Of a stretch of DNA of 34,494 bases, positions 16,574-24,562 are shown one piece after another (position 1 is the stretch's first letter; every line of letters begins with the position of its first letter). The DNA is from Deltaproteobacteria bacterium RIFOXYA12_FULL_58_15 (GTDB taxonomy: Bacteria; Myxococcota; XYA12-FULL-58-9), in contig MGST01000245.1 of assembly GCA_001798605.1 (NCBI GenBank), positions 1 to 34,494 of the forward strand, written 5' to 3'. The notes under the pieces were generated by a model that saw only the letters and a program-made list of their open reading frames with translations, was not told where the DNA came from and did not search any database. A program made the translations under genes and the position numbers.

Positions 16574-18118
16574 ATGAGCGATAAAGAATATAAAGGCCGC
16601 GACACCGAGGTCGAAGGATTCGACCGGCGTGCCCACGATTCAACGGGTGAAGGATCCGGGGATTCGATTCACCTCGACCTGCCAGAGATTGAGAGGGACG
16701 ACGCTGGGATCCCAACATTCATCTTTCGCGATGACCTAGCAGCTGGTGACAAGCCTGCAGCCAACAAGAAGAGCCTCGAGGTCGTCTTGCTCTGGCGCGA
16801 GGCGGTCATGTCTGTGGCGCATTACAGTCGGCCCGCCCCGATTACCATCGGCGATAACATGAAGAACGACTTCCGCATGGCTGCGGAAGCGTTGCCAGTC
16901 GATCGGTTCCGCCTTCTCGATGCGGAAGGCGACGACTTCGTGCTCAATTTCACCGATACCATGGCGGTGGAGCTGCGCGGCGAAGATGGCGAGATTCACG
17001 AAGCGGCGAATCTCGGCAGCAGAGTGCAAAGCTCGCAAGGTGAGGGCTTCACTCAGAAACGTCTGAAGATCGGCCTCAATGATCGTGTGGCCGTGCAAGT
17101 CGGTGAGCTCACCTTTGTCATCCAATACGTCTCCCCAGCGCGAATCATTCCCTACAGCGTTCTGAAGACGGTGGACTTCTATTTTACAAAGGTGTTGAGC
17201 CTGTCGTTTCTGGGGCACGCGTTCATGGTGTTGGCGCTTTTGTTGACCCCCATGGATCCCCTCGGCCTCAGCGAGGACCTGTTCAAGAACCCAAACCGGT
17301 TTGCTCAGCTCATTCTCAAGGAGCCGGAAATCGCCCCTGAGAAGAAGAAGAAATTTGAGCTCGAGGGCTCAAAAGACGGCGGCCGTCACAAAGACAAAGA
17401 AGGCAAGTTCGGCCGCGAAAAGATTAAGAAGAAGGACGCATTGGCCAGTTCCAAGGGCGCTCCCAAGGTCGACCCGAACAAGCGCGAGAAGGATCGTAAG
17501 ATTGCCCTCGAGTCCGGGATTTTTGCGGCCCTCAAGGGAGGCAGCGGTGGCGCGGTTTCCAACGTCTTTGGTCCGGGTGGTCTCGGTACTGGTATCAACA
17601 ATGCCTTAGGTGGCTTGCGCGGAACTTCACTTGGGGATGCCGGCGGTGCCGGCGGCTTGGGCACTCGTGGTTCAGGCCCAGGGGGTGGCGGCAACAGCCT
17701 CGGCATAGGTGGCCTCGGCGATGGCAGCGGTCGTGGAACTGGCGGTGGGGGCAATGTCGATCTTGGTGGTCGTGGCAAGGGTCGTTACAAGGTGATCCCT
17801 GGCCGCACGATTACCAAGGGTTGTCTGTCCCAGTCGGTTGTCGGTCGTGTTCTAAGTCGCGTGCACAACCAAGCCCGTTACTGTTACGAGAAAGAGTTGA
17901 CCCGTGACCCCAACCTCGCCGGAAAGGTCACCACCCATTTCATCATTGGTCCCACGGGCGCGGTCATGTCCTCCAAGGTCCTGTCATCCACCATGGGTGA
18001 CAAGGCAGTGGAGGATTGTTTGCTGCGTGTGATTTCCCGCCTGCGTTTTCCACCGTGCGTTGGTGGCGGAACGGCTGAAGTCACCTATCCGTGGATCTTC
18101 AAGGCAGGGGGCACCTGA
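16574..18118 (+). CDS. Trans-envelope protein with AgmX/PglI C-terminal domain, NfsG/GltG type
   Basis: This 514-residue protein probably carries force or signal across the envelope. The acidic N-terminus (1-60) and a beta-rich cytoplasmic domain (about 66-190, FHA-like in layout but without clear GR/SxxH/NGT residues) precede one transmembrane helix (about 206-226). A Lys-rich periplasmic segment (255-310) and a Gly-rich linker (about 322-402) lead to a TonB-like AgmX/PglI domain (about 415-511): VLSRVHNQARYCYEKEL, LAGKVTTHFIIGPTGAV, VISRLRFPPC. Four Cys (417, 437, 482, 495) may form disulfides. This matches GltG/PglI and NfsG. GAGGGAA precedes the ATG at 16574, and the stop shares a base with the next start (TGATG). 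Confidence 0.9.
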   Translation: MSDKEYKGRDTEVEGFDRRAHDSTGEGSGDSIHLDLPEIERDDAGIPTFIFRDDLAAGDKPAANKKSLEVVLLWREAVMSVAHYSRPAPITIGDNMKNDFRMAAEALPVDRFRLLDAEGDDFVLNFTDTMAVELRGEDGEIHEAANLGSRVQSSQGEGFTQKRLKIGLNDRVAVQVGELTFVIQYVSPARIIPYSVLKTVDFYFTKVLSLSFLGHAFMVLALLLTPMDPLGLSEDLFKNPNRFAQLILKEPEIAPEKKKKFELEGSKDGGRHKDKEGKFGREKIKKKDALASSKGAPKVDPNKREKDRKIALESGIFAALKGGSGGAVSNVFGPGGLGTGINNALGGLRGTSLGDAGGAGGLGTRGSGPGGGGNSLGIGGLGDGSGRGTGGGGNVDLGGRGKGRYKVIPGRTITKGCLSQSVVGRVLSRVHNQARYCYEKELTRDPNLAGKVTTHFIIGPTGAVMSSKVLSSTMGDKAVEDCLLRVISRLRFPPCVGGGTAEVTYPWIFKAGGT

Positions 18119-18924
18119 TGCGGAATTTGGCGATGGCCGCGGTGGCCGTATTCATCTTGGCACCGCGAGCAGGCTTTGCACAAGAGGACATCGAAGCTGA
18201 GATCGATGCAGCGCCTGGGCCTACTGAAAGGACAGCAGAGGAGACGGCCGATGTTGCTGCGCTGGCCGATGCTGGTGCGCCAGCTGATGCTGGTGCGCCA
18301 GCTGATGCAACGGCGCCAGGCGATGCTGGTGCGACAGGCGATGCTGGTGCGACAGCGGAGCCGCCGCCGGACATCGGCGAAGACCAGCTCGCGGTTTTTG
18401 AGTTGGAGCGCGGATTCTACTGCTCCGGTGACCTGGGCATTTTTCTCACCTTTGGTGGCACGCGTGGTTATTCCAACGTGCAGCCATACGTCTCGGTCAA
18501 GGCGGGCTTCGATATCAATGACTTTCTCGGCGTGCAGCTGTCCCTGGCCGGTGGTTACTCCTCTGGCAACCCCATTTCCGAGAATGATGGCCCACAGTCG
18601 CCACTCCCAGAGCAGCAGGTGGTCGACTACAGCTTGTTCAATATGGGCGTTGAGGTGGTCGGTGCCCTCCGTCCGACCCCGCGATTTGCCATTGAGCCCA
18701 AGGTTGGTGGCGGCATGACTCGCATTGCGCCCACGCCCCACGACCCCAATGATCCCACAGCGTTCATTTCCGGTTTTGCGCCGCACGTGGCCGCGGGGGT
18801 TGATTTCAAATACCTGACGTTGCTCACCGACTTCACGGCCGGTGTGTCACTCACTGGGTATTACGTCATTGGCCCGAACATTCCGGCCCTGGGTGCTGGT
18901 TTCGTGGTCCGTTACACTTTCTAG
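18118..18924 (+). CDS. Outer-membrane beta-barrel protein, NfsH/GltH type
   Basis: This 268-residue protein has a signal peptide (about 1-21, ending AGFAQ), then a low-complexity Ala/Asp/Gly/Pro linker, then a barrel of amphipathic strands (RGFYCSGDLGIFLTFGGTRG onward) ending in GAGFVVRYTF with a terminal Phe, the classical outer-membrane signal. It is the last gene of the operon, in the position of NfsH/GltH. The linker is encoded by five 18-bp tandem repeats at 18268-18357 that give the unit DAGAPA with variants. The ATG at 18118 shares one base with the upstream stop, and is chosen over GTG/ATG-type extensions that would overlap the GltG-like gene. Confidence 0.83.
   Translation: MRNLAMAAVAVFILAPRAGFAQEDIEAEIDAAPGPTERTAEETADVAALADAGAPADAGAPADATAPGDAGATGDAGATAEPPPDIGEDQLAVFELERGFYCSGDLGIFLTFGGTRGYSNVQPYVSVKAGFDINDFLGVQLSLAGGYSSGNPISENDGPQSPLPEQQVVDYSLFNMGVEVVGALRPTPRFAIEPKVGGGMTRIAPTPHDPNDPTAFISGFAPHVAAGVDFKYLTLLTDFTAGVSLTGYYVIGPNIPALGAGFVVRYTF
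18268..18357 (+). repeat. Five 18-bp tandem repeats inside the third barrel gene
   Basis: Five in-frame units of 18 bp, the first two identical, encode DAGAPA, DAGAPA, DATAPG, DAGATG, DAGATA between signal peptide and barrel. The near-identity of units points to recent expansion by slippage; copy number could vary among strains and change the length of the periplasmic spacer. Confidence 0.9.
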
Positions 18925-18989
18925 CCGAGATTCGCGCAACCATTTTCACGCTCGATCCCACAGTTCTCATCGAGCTCGCCAATACTCGC

Positions 18990-19172
18990 ATGCCCTTCGG
19001 TCGCTACAAGGGCCGCAGGTTGATGCATCTGGCAGAGGGGTATCTGCTGTGGTTCCAGCAGCAAGGCTGGCCCGCAGGCAGGCTCGGCCAGCAGCTCGCG
19101 GCGGTGCTCGAGATCAAACAGAACGGTTTGGAGCATCTCCTTGAGCCGTTGGTGAGGCCCCGAGGTCGATGA
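18990..19172 (+). CDS. DUF3820-like small protein, uncertain start
   Basis: The frame encodes MPFGRYKGRRLMHLAEGYL, then LLWFQQQGWPAGRLGQQLAAV and IKQNGLEHLLEPLV, the full conserved core of the DUF3820 family (function unknown, typically ~70-75 residues). Family members usually have ~12-20 residues before MPFG. Here the in-frame codons upstream read TLDPTVLIELANTR, which also fits the family, yet that stretch contains no ATG, GTG or TTG. Translation may therefore begin at a rare start such as ATT (18930 or 18942), or at the ATG 18990 giving a shortened 60-residue product. It lies just downstream of the third barrel gene and could be the tail of that operon. Confidence 0.7.
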   Translation: MPFGRYKGRRLMHLAEGYLLWFQQQGWPAGRLGQQLAAVLEIKQNGLEHLLEPLVRPRGR

Positions 19173-19342
19173 CCCCGCCGCAGGCATCAACCTGTGGCAA
19201 TGATTGAGTCGACGCTAAAGCGTTCTCAGAAGTGCAACAACATTTCCAGTCTTGCCGGATGGTTTGGGTGCCGTCCATGGCGTGTGGTACCGTTGGGTTC
19301 GGGTTGGAGTGGCCTCTCGCCCGAATGCTCGGGGTTGATACC

Positions 19343-21250
19343 ATGCGATTGACGCAAAAGCTGATTCTCTACACATTGGCGGTGGCGCTGGTGCCTTTGG
19401 CCGCGACCGGTTTCACCTTGATTCGGGTAGGTGAGGACGCCCTGCGGGCACGGATTCTGGACCACCAACGGGCCGCGGCGATCGCCGTCGCTGCGAAGGT
19501 GTCGCAGGCGGTGGAGGAGTTGGCGCGCCGGGTTGAAACGGCGATGTCCTTGGTGGTGGTAACCGATTTGTCCCCTGCTGAACGGGTCGGAGTCTCCCGG
19601 ATGTTGTACCGGCAGTCTGACGATATCAGTGTCGCGCTCCTCGTTGCACCCGACCGGACTTTGTTGACGCAACCAGAGTTTCTCGAGCCCGGTGACTTGA
19701 CGGGCGACCTCGCAGGGCATCCACCGGCAGAGGCTCGGGACGCGGCTCGCCTATTGGAACGGCTGCCACTGCCTGAGCCTGGGGCGACGCGAGGTGTTGT
19801 GCTGATGAGTCAGGTCTATTTCCCCGAGTCTGATCGTGGTGCCGCGCGGGTCGCTATCACCGTCCCCTGTTGCTTTGGTGCTGGCGGTGAGCCTGCGGCC
19901 TTCGCTGGGGTGGAAGTGGCGCTTCGCCGCGACGTGTTGCGGGTCGAGGGAATCGACACGGGTGAGAAGTCCTCGGTGTTCGTGGTCGACCGCCGTGGAC
20001 GCACCATCGCTCACCCGAGTCTATCCGTGGGGACTGATCTGAGCGGTCACGGTGCCGTCGCGGCGTTTGTGCAACGTCAGGCCTCCGAGACCACAGTGTA
20101 TGAGACCGCCAATGGATTGTACGCCGCCGCTTTCGCACCGGTCGGCCGCCTCGGCTGGGGAGTGGTGGTGGAGCAACCCGAGCCCGTGGCATTTGCGGGC
20201 GCCGCCAAGATGCGACGGCAGACTCTGCTGTGGATTCTCTCGACCGTGGCGTTGGTATTGTTGAGCGGCCTGCTCTTTGCGGGAAGACTGCGCGGCGTGT
20301 TGGGCAAGATGATGCTGGGGGCTCGTGCCTTTGGTGAGGGGCGTCTCGGGCACCGCATCGATGTACACACTCGGGATGAGATAGGCGACCTCGCGGCGAC
20401 CATGAACAGGATGGCCGGGCAGTTGGAGGCCTCCTTGCGGGAGGTCGACGAGTGGGGCCGGGTGTTGGAGGCCCGCGTCGAGGAACGCACCCGGGAACTT
20501 CAACAAACCCATGCGCAGTTGCTCACTCAATCGAAGCTCGCCGCCATCGGTCAGCTTGGTGCCGGCGTGGCGCACGAAGTGAACAACCCCCTCGCCGGTG
20601 TTTTGGGGTTGGTACAGCTGATGTTGCGTAGCCGTGATGAATCTGATCCCGACTTTCAGAAACTCAGAGATGTCGAAGGGTCGGCCAAGCGGTGCAAGGA
20701 TATCGTCACGCGTTTGCTGCGCTTCTCTGAGCGCCGCACTGCGGGGCGCACGGAAGTCGACCTGAACGATATCATCCACGAAGTGTTAGGGATGATGGCC
20801 GAGCGTCGGGAGACCGACCGGATAACGGTTGTCGATAAGCTGGACGAAAACTTGCCGCATGTAATCGCCGATCCGGGTCAGTTGGCGCAGGTCTTCATCA
20901 ACATCGTCCAGAACGCCCACACCGCCATGCCCCAGGGCGGCAGCTTGACGGTTAAGAGTGAGGCACTGGACGGCGGTCGGGTGCGCGTGAGTATTTCGGA
21001 CAACGGTGTCGGTATCGAAGCGGACCACTTGCAGCGAGTGTTCGAGCCGTTCTTCACCACCAAGAGAGTGTGGACTGACGTGGGCCTGGGCCTGTCCGTG
21101 GCACATCGGATTGTCACCGACCACGGCGGTGACATAGAGGTCGACAGTGTGGTCGGCAAGGGCACGACGTTCGCCGTCACTTTGTTGCCCGAGCCACCTG
21201 CGCCAGAGCGGGAGGTCTTGCCGCCGCGCAAGGCGATTCTTCTGGTTTGA
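19343..21250 (+). CDS. Membrane sensor histidine kinase (dCache-like sensor, HAMP, HisKA, HATPase)
   Basis: This 635-residue kinase starts MRLTQKLILYTLAVALVPLA with a first transmembrane helix (about 5-27). A ~260-residue periplasmic sensor follows, whose second half (SSVFVVDRRGRTIAHPSLSVG ... RLGWGVVVEQP) is typical of dCache domains. A second helix (about 294-314), HAMP (about 315-368), a coiled coil, and the kinase core complete it. Phosphoacceptor H411 is in GAGVAHEVNNPLAG, the N box is QNAHTAM (about 523), G1 is DNGVGI (553), the F box is FEPFFTTK, and G2 is GLGLS (about 580). No receiver domain or adjacent response regulator is present, so it is an orphan in this window. ATG 19343 is preferred; the frame is open to 19232. 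Confidence 0.92.
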   Translation: MRLTQKLILYTLAVALVPLAATGFTLIRVGEDALRARILDHQRAAAIAVAAKVSQAVEELARRVETAMSLVVVTDLSPAERVGVSRMLYRQSDDISVALLVAPDRTLLTQPEFLEPGDLTGDLAGHPPAEARDAARLLERLPLPEPGATRGVVLMSQVYFPESDRGAARVAITVPCCFGAGGEPAAFAGVEVALRRDVLRVEGIDTGEKSSVFVVDRRGRTIAHPSLSVGTDLSGHGAVAAFVQRQASETTVYETANGLYAAAFAPVGRLGWGVVVEQPEPVAFAGAAKMRRQTLLWILSTVALVLLSGLLFAGRLRGVLGKMMLGARAFGEGRLGHRIDVHTRDEIGDLAATMNRMAGQLEASLREVDEWGRVLEARVEERTRELQQTHAQLLTQSKLAAIGQLGAGVAHEVNNPLAGVLGLVQLMLRSRDESDPDFQKLRDVEGSAKRCKDIVTRLLRFSERRTAGRTEVDLNDIIHEVLGMMAERRETDRITVVDKLDENLPHVIADPGQLAQVFINIVQNAHTAMPQGGSLTVKSEALDGGRVRVSISDNGVGIEADHLQRVFEPFFTTKRVWTDVGLGLSVAHRIVTDHGGDIEVDSVVGKGTTFAVTLLPEPPAPEREVLPPRKAILLV

Positions 21251-21296
21251 GGTTTGTGATATTCACCCACCCGCAACGTCGTGTAGAATCCTCGAA

Positions 21297-22235
21297 ATGA
21301 AATCAGGTTCCAACCTGTTGTTTGTTGCAGGTGTCATCTTGGTACTCGCTCTCGTTGTCGTTGGGTACTTCTTCATTCTTGGCCCGACAGCTTCTGCACC
21401 GATTGCTGAGCCCACCGTTGCCGCAGGCACCGTCGGCGGGGTGGGACAGGTGCGACTCGCCCGCGCTGAGGGGGCAGTGGAGATCCGGCTTGGCACCGGC
21501 GAGTGGCTGGCTGCGCATGCAGGGGCGAACGTTGGGCCCGACACCGAGGTTCGCACCGGTGTCGGCACGGCGGCTCTCTCCTATGGTGATGATTTGGACA
21601 TCGAGCTCAGCGTTGACAGTGAGGTGCGTCTCACGAAGCTCGAAAATGACTTGGCACGCTTTGAAGTGCAACAAGGTCACGTCATTGCCGACGTCAAACC
21701 TGGCAGCGGCAAGGTCGTGCAGTTGGGCGCGGCGCACAGCGACGCGGTTGCAGAAACTCGCGACGGTCGTCTGCACTTGCTCACCGACGGCGAGGGCTCG
21801 GTGCAGGCGGCGGTGACCCGTGGGCGCGCGTCCGTTTCGTCCGAGGGAACGACGGTGGAGATCCCCGCGGGTTATCAGACGGCCATTCTGCCGGGAAAGG
21901 CACCGCAGACGCCGATGGCTTTGCCCGGCTCTCTGCTCTTGAAGATCAAGTGGCCCGCAACAAAATCGACGAAGAAGCGCAGGCAGCTCGTCGTCGGCAA
22001 CACAAATCCATTCTTGCGGGTGAGGATCGGTGATTCTGTTGTGACGGCCGACGAGGCGGGTCGATTCCGTGCGATCGTCGAGCTCGCCGAGGGACAGAAC
22101 CAAATAAGCGCCCGAGTGGTAGACGTGGTTGGCCGAGTCGAATCATCGACCTCACCGCCCATAGTTCTCGATACCAAGCCACCCAAACATGCCATCACCA
22201 CCGATCCGGACATGTGGAAGCGAAAGTCCCCCTGA
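21297..22235 (+). CDS. Membrane-anchored FecR-like domain protein
   Basis: This 312-residue protein has an N-terminal membrane anchor (about 7-29) and a periplasmic FecR-like domain (about 50-190). The pattern GAVEIRLGTGEWLAAHAGAN, DTEVRTGVGTAALSYGDDL and RLTKLENDLARFEVQQG is the usual FecR arrangement of a property threshold, a graded stimulus, and a beta-sandwich. A final Ig-like domain follows (about 235-295: TNPFLRVRIGDSVVTADEAG ... ALNQ-like AEGQNQISARVVD). In myxobacteria such proteins are mostly surface/periplasmic rather than sigma regulators, and no ECF sigma gene is nearby. It begins 46 bp after the kinase gene and is likely co-transcribed. The frame is open upstream into the kinase, but the ATG at 21297 gives a sensible anchor. 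Confidence 0.85.
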   Translation: MKSGSNLLFVAGVILVLALVVVGYFFILGPTASAPIAEPTVAAGTVGGVGQVRLARAEGAVEIRLGTGEWLAAHAGANVGPDTEVRTGVGTAALSYGDDLDIELSVDSEVRLTKLENDLARFEVQQGHVIADVKPGSGKVVQLGAAHSDAVAETRDGRLHLLTDGEGSVQAAVTRGRASVSSEGTTVEIPAGYQTAILPGKAPQTPMALPGSLLLKIKWPATKSTKKRRQLVVGNTNPFLRVRIGDSVVTADEAGRFRAIVELAEGQNQISARVVDVVGRVESSTSPPIVLDTKPPKHAITTDPDMWKRKSP

Positions 22236-22611
22236 GGCGGAACGTCTACGGGCCTTCTGGGCGATCTTCGGCCATAACCACGCGTTTAATTGTATGATGC
22301 ATTTATGACGCACTGCGTTTCTGCGTTGTCCAATGCCGCCATCCTGTGTTGGAAAATGGCAAAGCATCTTAAATGGTTGGAAGCCATCCTGGACCAACCA
22401 GAAAATTATTCCATTCCTGTGACGTGGAATGCCGCACACGATGTAGGTGTTGGGGACGGTATGATCCACAACGGATCACATGTACTCACCTGTTTTTATT
22501 GATTTTTATAGAACTTCCGATTGACCAACAAGAGGTGGGTCAATACACTTCACGGTGGGACAAGGTGGTGGCCACAGGGGCGCAGTTGGCGGGAACAGAA
22601 AGGTGGCGCAC
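22236..22611 (+). other. Long intergenic region (376 bp) with three palindromes
   Basis: This is the longest gap in the right half and is AT-richer than its neighbours. It holds short inverted repeats: ATTCCA/TGGAAT (22408-22413 with 22425-22430), TGATCC/GGATCA (22462-22467 with 22473-22478), and ATTGACC/GGTCAAT (22520-22526 with 22538-22544). A 70-residue open frame at 22290-22502 has no family match or ribosome-binding site, and I do not call it a gene. The region likely contains the promoter for the genes from 22612 on. Confidence 0.5.
22520..22544 (+). promoter_or_regulatory. Perfect 7-bp inverted repeat upstream of 22612 gene
   Basis: ATTGACC (22520-22526) and GGTCAAT (22538-22544) flank an 11-bp spacer about 68 bp before the GTG at 22612. 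The symmetry and position fit a dimeric regulator's operator. No poly-T follows, so a terminator is less likely. Confidence 0.35.
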
Positions 22612-24537
22612 GTGCTTCGTTTTGCGACAGGTACTGCTTGCTTACTTTTCGCGTCGGTGGGTTGGGCTGACACATTGGTGGTGGAGGAATTTCAAGTCAC
22701 CTTTTCGACCGCCTACGAGACCACGCCGACACTGGGAAATGATGGCAACAACGATCTCGTGGTCTTCACGGTTCGGCCCAATGGTAGCAGCGCCGGTGAC
22801 ATCTGGTACCAACGGTTGGTGGGCGGTGCACCAGTCGGATTGCCAGTTCAAGTGACCTCTGCTGACACCGATGACGAGCTCAACGATGTTTGGGGCGACC
22901 ACATCGTTTTCACTGCATACGACGCCCTTGGGTCCACCAGTGGCACCATCATGTTGTACGAAGTTTCAACAGGCGTTTTGTTACCCCTCGGAAGTGCCAC
23001 CAGCATGCAAGAGCCGCGTATTCATGGCCACTATGTCGTCTGGCGTGAAGGTGGCACATACTCTTCTCAAGTCATGCTCTACGACCTCGATTGGTTGGGG
23101 ACAGCTCTGGATCCAATCGTCATCGCTGGGCCCTTGCCTCCGACTTTCCAGGTGCAAATCGGCAGTCGTTTTGCCGTTTGGATAGAGTACGAAGGCGGTC
23201 AGTACGATGTTGTGGTGCGCGATCTCAGTGATGCCACGACCCTCGCAATGACTGCGAGTTCTACCACCGACGAGTCGAGCCCCTCCACAAGTGAAGCTTG
23301 GGTGGTGTGGAGCGCTCAAGAACATGGCGCACCCAGCACGGACATCTTTGCGATGAACGTGGACACTTGGGAGACGCGCACAGTCGCCCAAAATGGCGCA
23401 TACAACCTCAACCCGAGTGTGTACGGAGACCTCATCGCCTGGGAGTCCACGTTGAATGGCAACATGGATGTGTTTGTATATCGGCTCTCGACGGGGGAAA
23501 CCTTCCAGGTCACCGATGACCCTGCGGATCAGTACCTCAATGACATCTTCGCCGAGCTCGTTGTCTACGCCGACAATCGCAACGGCGCCGCGGACATTTA
23601 CCTTTCCACCTTGGAGTTTGTCGCACCAGATCCCTGTGCCGATCTCGGCGGTGACACCGATGAGGATGGCGTGTGCGACGACGCCGACAACTGTCCCTTC
23701 AACCTGAACCCCGCCCAGGCTGACACCGACAGCGATGGCGTTGGCGACATCTGCGACGAAGCACCCCCACAGTGCCCCATGGTCCTCGACTTTGACCTCG
23801 ACCCGGCCGACGAGACACTGGCAGCAGGCACCATTGCCAGTGAGCAGTGGGCTGCCGCTGGCGTGCATTTGAGCTGTGCCAACAACAACCCCTCCCATCC
23901 CGATGCCTGCTTGGTGTTCGACTCTGCCCACCCCACCGGCGGTGATGTCGATCTCGGAACGCCGAACCGCGCTTTTGGTGGGCCGGGTATCGGTGCCGGT
24001 GGTGGCTTGGGGATGCATGGAGCCAATGCGGACTCGTTGTACAACGTGCTCATTGTTGCCGAGGACAAGGTTGATGCGGACGGCGACGGGTTGATCGACG
24101 ACCCAGATGATGAAGCGGCCGGGGGGCAGTTCCGCATGACTTTTGACGATCCCGTCGATATCAGCACCGTCAAGATCATGGATATCGATCTGCAGGAGAC
24201 AGGCTGCGCGTTGGTTGTGGTGACCGACGCCGGTGGTGGCACGATCGTTCGAGAAATTCCGGTCATGGGCGACAACTCCGTGCAAGAGCTCGCCATTGAA
24301 GTACCAGCGGCCATCGAGATGACCATCGACTTCGTCGCATCTGGCGCCGTCGCGGAGGTTACCTACTGCCCCTCTGGTGGCAATGCGGTGTTGGCCGCAG
24401 CTCCGGCGATTCGCAGCAACACCGCCGACATGTCACCGAGCAATAATGCAACCGCCGGCGGGTGTGCCGCAGTCCCCGCTGGTTGGGCAGTTGTGTCTGT
24501 GTTACTCCTCGGGTTGAGGCGTCGTCGGCACCACTAG
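22612..24537 (+). CDS. Secreted beta-propeller / thrombospondin-3 repeat protein with MYXO-CTERM tail
   Basis: This ~641-residue surface protein has a signal peptide (RFATGTACLLFASVGWA) from a GTG start at 22612, with AGGTGG five bases upstream. Residues ~25-350 repeat the motif GDHIVFTAYD / GHYVVWREGG / GDLIAWESTLNGNMDVFVY / LVVYADNRNGAADIY, a TolB-like propeller. A calcium-binding thrombospondin type 3 segment follows (DTDEDGVCDDADNCP, ADTDSDGVGDICDE), then a beta-sandwich (~400-600) with its own Asp-rich loop (DADGDGLIDDPDD). The tail GGCAAVPAGWAVVSVLLLGLRRRR is a MYXO-CTERM sorting signal. A longer frame begins at 22555. It is followed after 25 bp by the Ig-like gene. The ligand is unknown. 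Confidence 0.88.
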   Translation: MLRFATGTACLLFASVGWADTLVVEEFQVTFSTAYETTPTLGNDGNNDLVVFTVRPNGSSAGDIWYQRLVGGAPVGLPVQVTSADTDDELNDVWGDHIVFTAYDALGSTSGTIMLYEVSTGVLLPLGSATSMQEPRIHGHYVVWREGGTYSSQVMLYDLDWLGTALDPIVIAGPLPPTFQVQIGSRFAVWIEYEGGQYDVVVRDLSDATTLAMTASSTTDESSPSTSEAWVVWSAQEHGAPSTDIFAMNVDTWETRTVAQNGAYNLNPSVYGDLIAWESTLNGNMDVFVYRLSTGETFQVTDDPADQYLNDIFAELVVYADNRNGAADIYLSTLEFVAPDPCADLGGDTDEDGVCDDADNCPFNLNPAQADTDSDGVGDICDEAPPQCPMVLDFDLDPADETLAAGTIASEQWAAAGVHLSCANNNPSHPDACLVFDSAHPTGGDVDLGTPNRAFGGPGIGAGGGLGMHGANADSLYNVLIVAEDKVDADGDGLIDDPDDEAAGGQFRMTFDDPVDISTVKIMDIDLQETGCALVVVTDAGGGTIVREIPVMGDNSVQELAIEVPAAIEMTIDFVASGAVAEVTYCPSGGNAVLAAAPAIRSNTADMSPSNNATAGGCAAVPAGWAVVSVLLLGLRRRRHH

Positions 24538-24562
24538 CCTCCGCCCCTCACCATTCCTCAAG

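Noticed and set aside
22290..22502. 70-residue plus-strand ORF in the 376-bp gap
   Set aside because: No ribosome-binding site, no family resemblance, and it spans palindromes that look regulatory.
22981..24285. 434-residue minus-strand open frame opposite the propeller gene
   Set aside because: The plus strand here has clear propeller, thrombospondin-3 and sorting features; the minus frame has no domain and His/Val-rich shadow composition.
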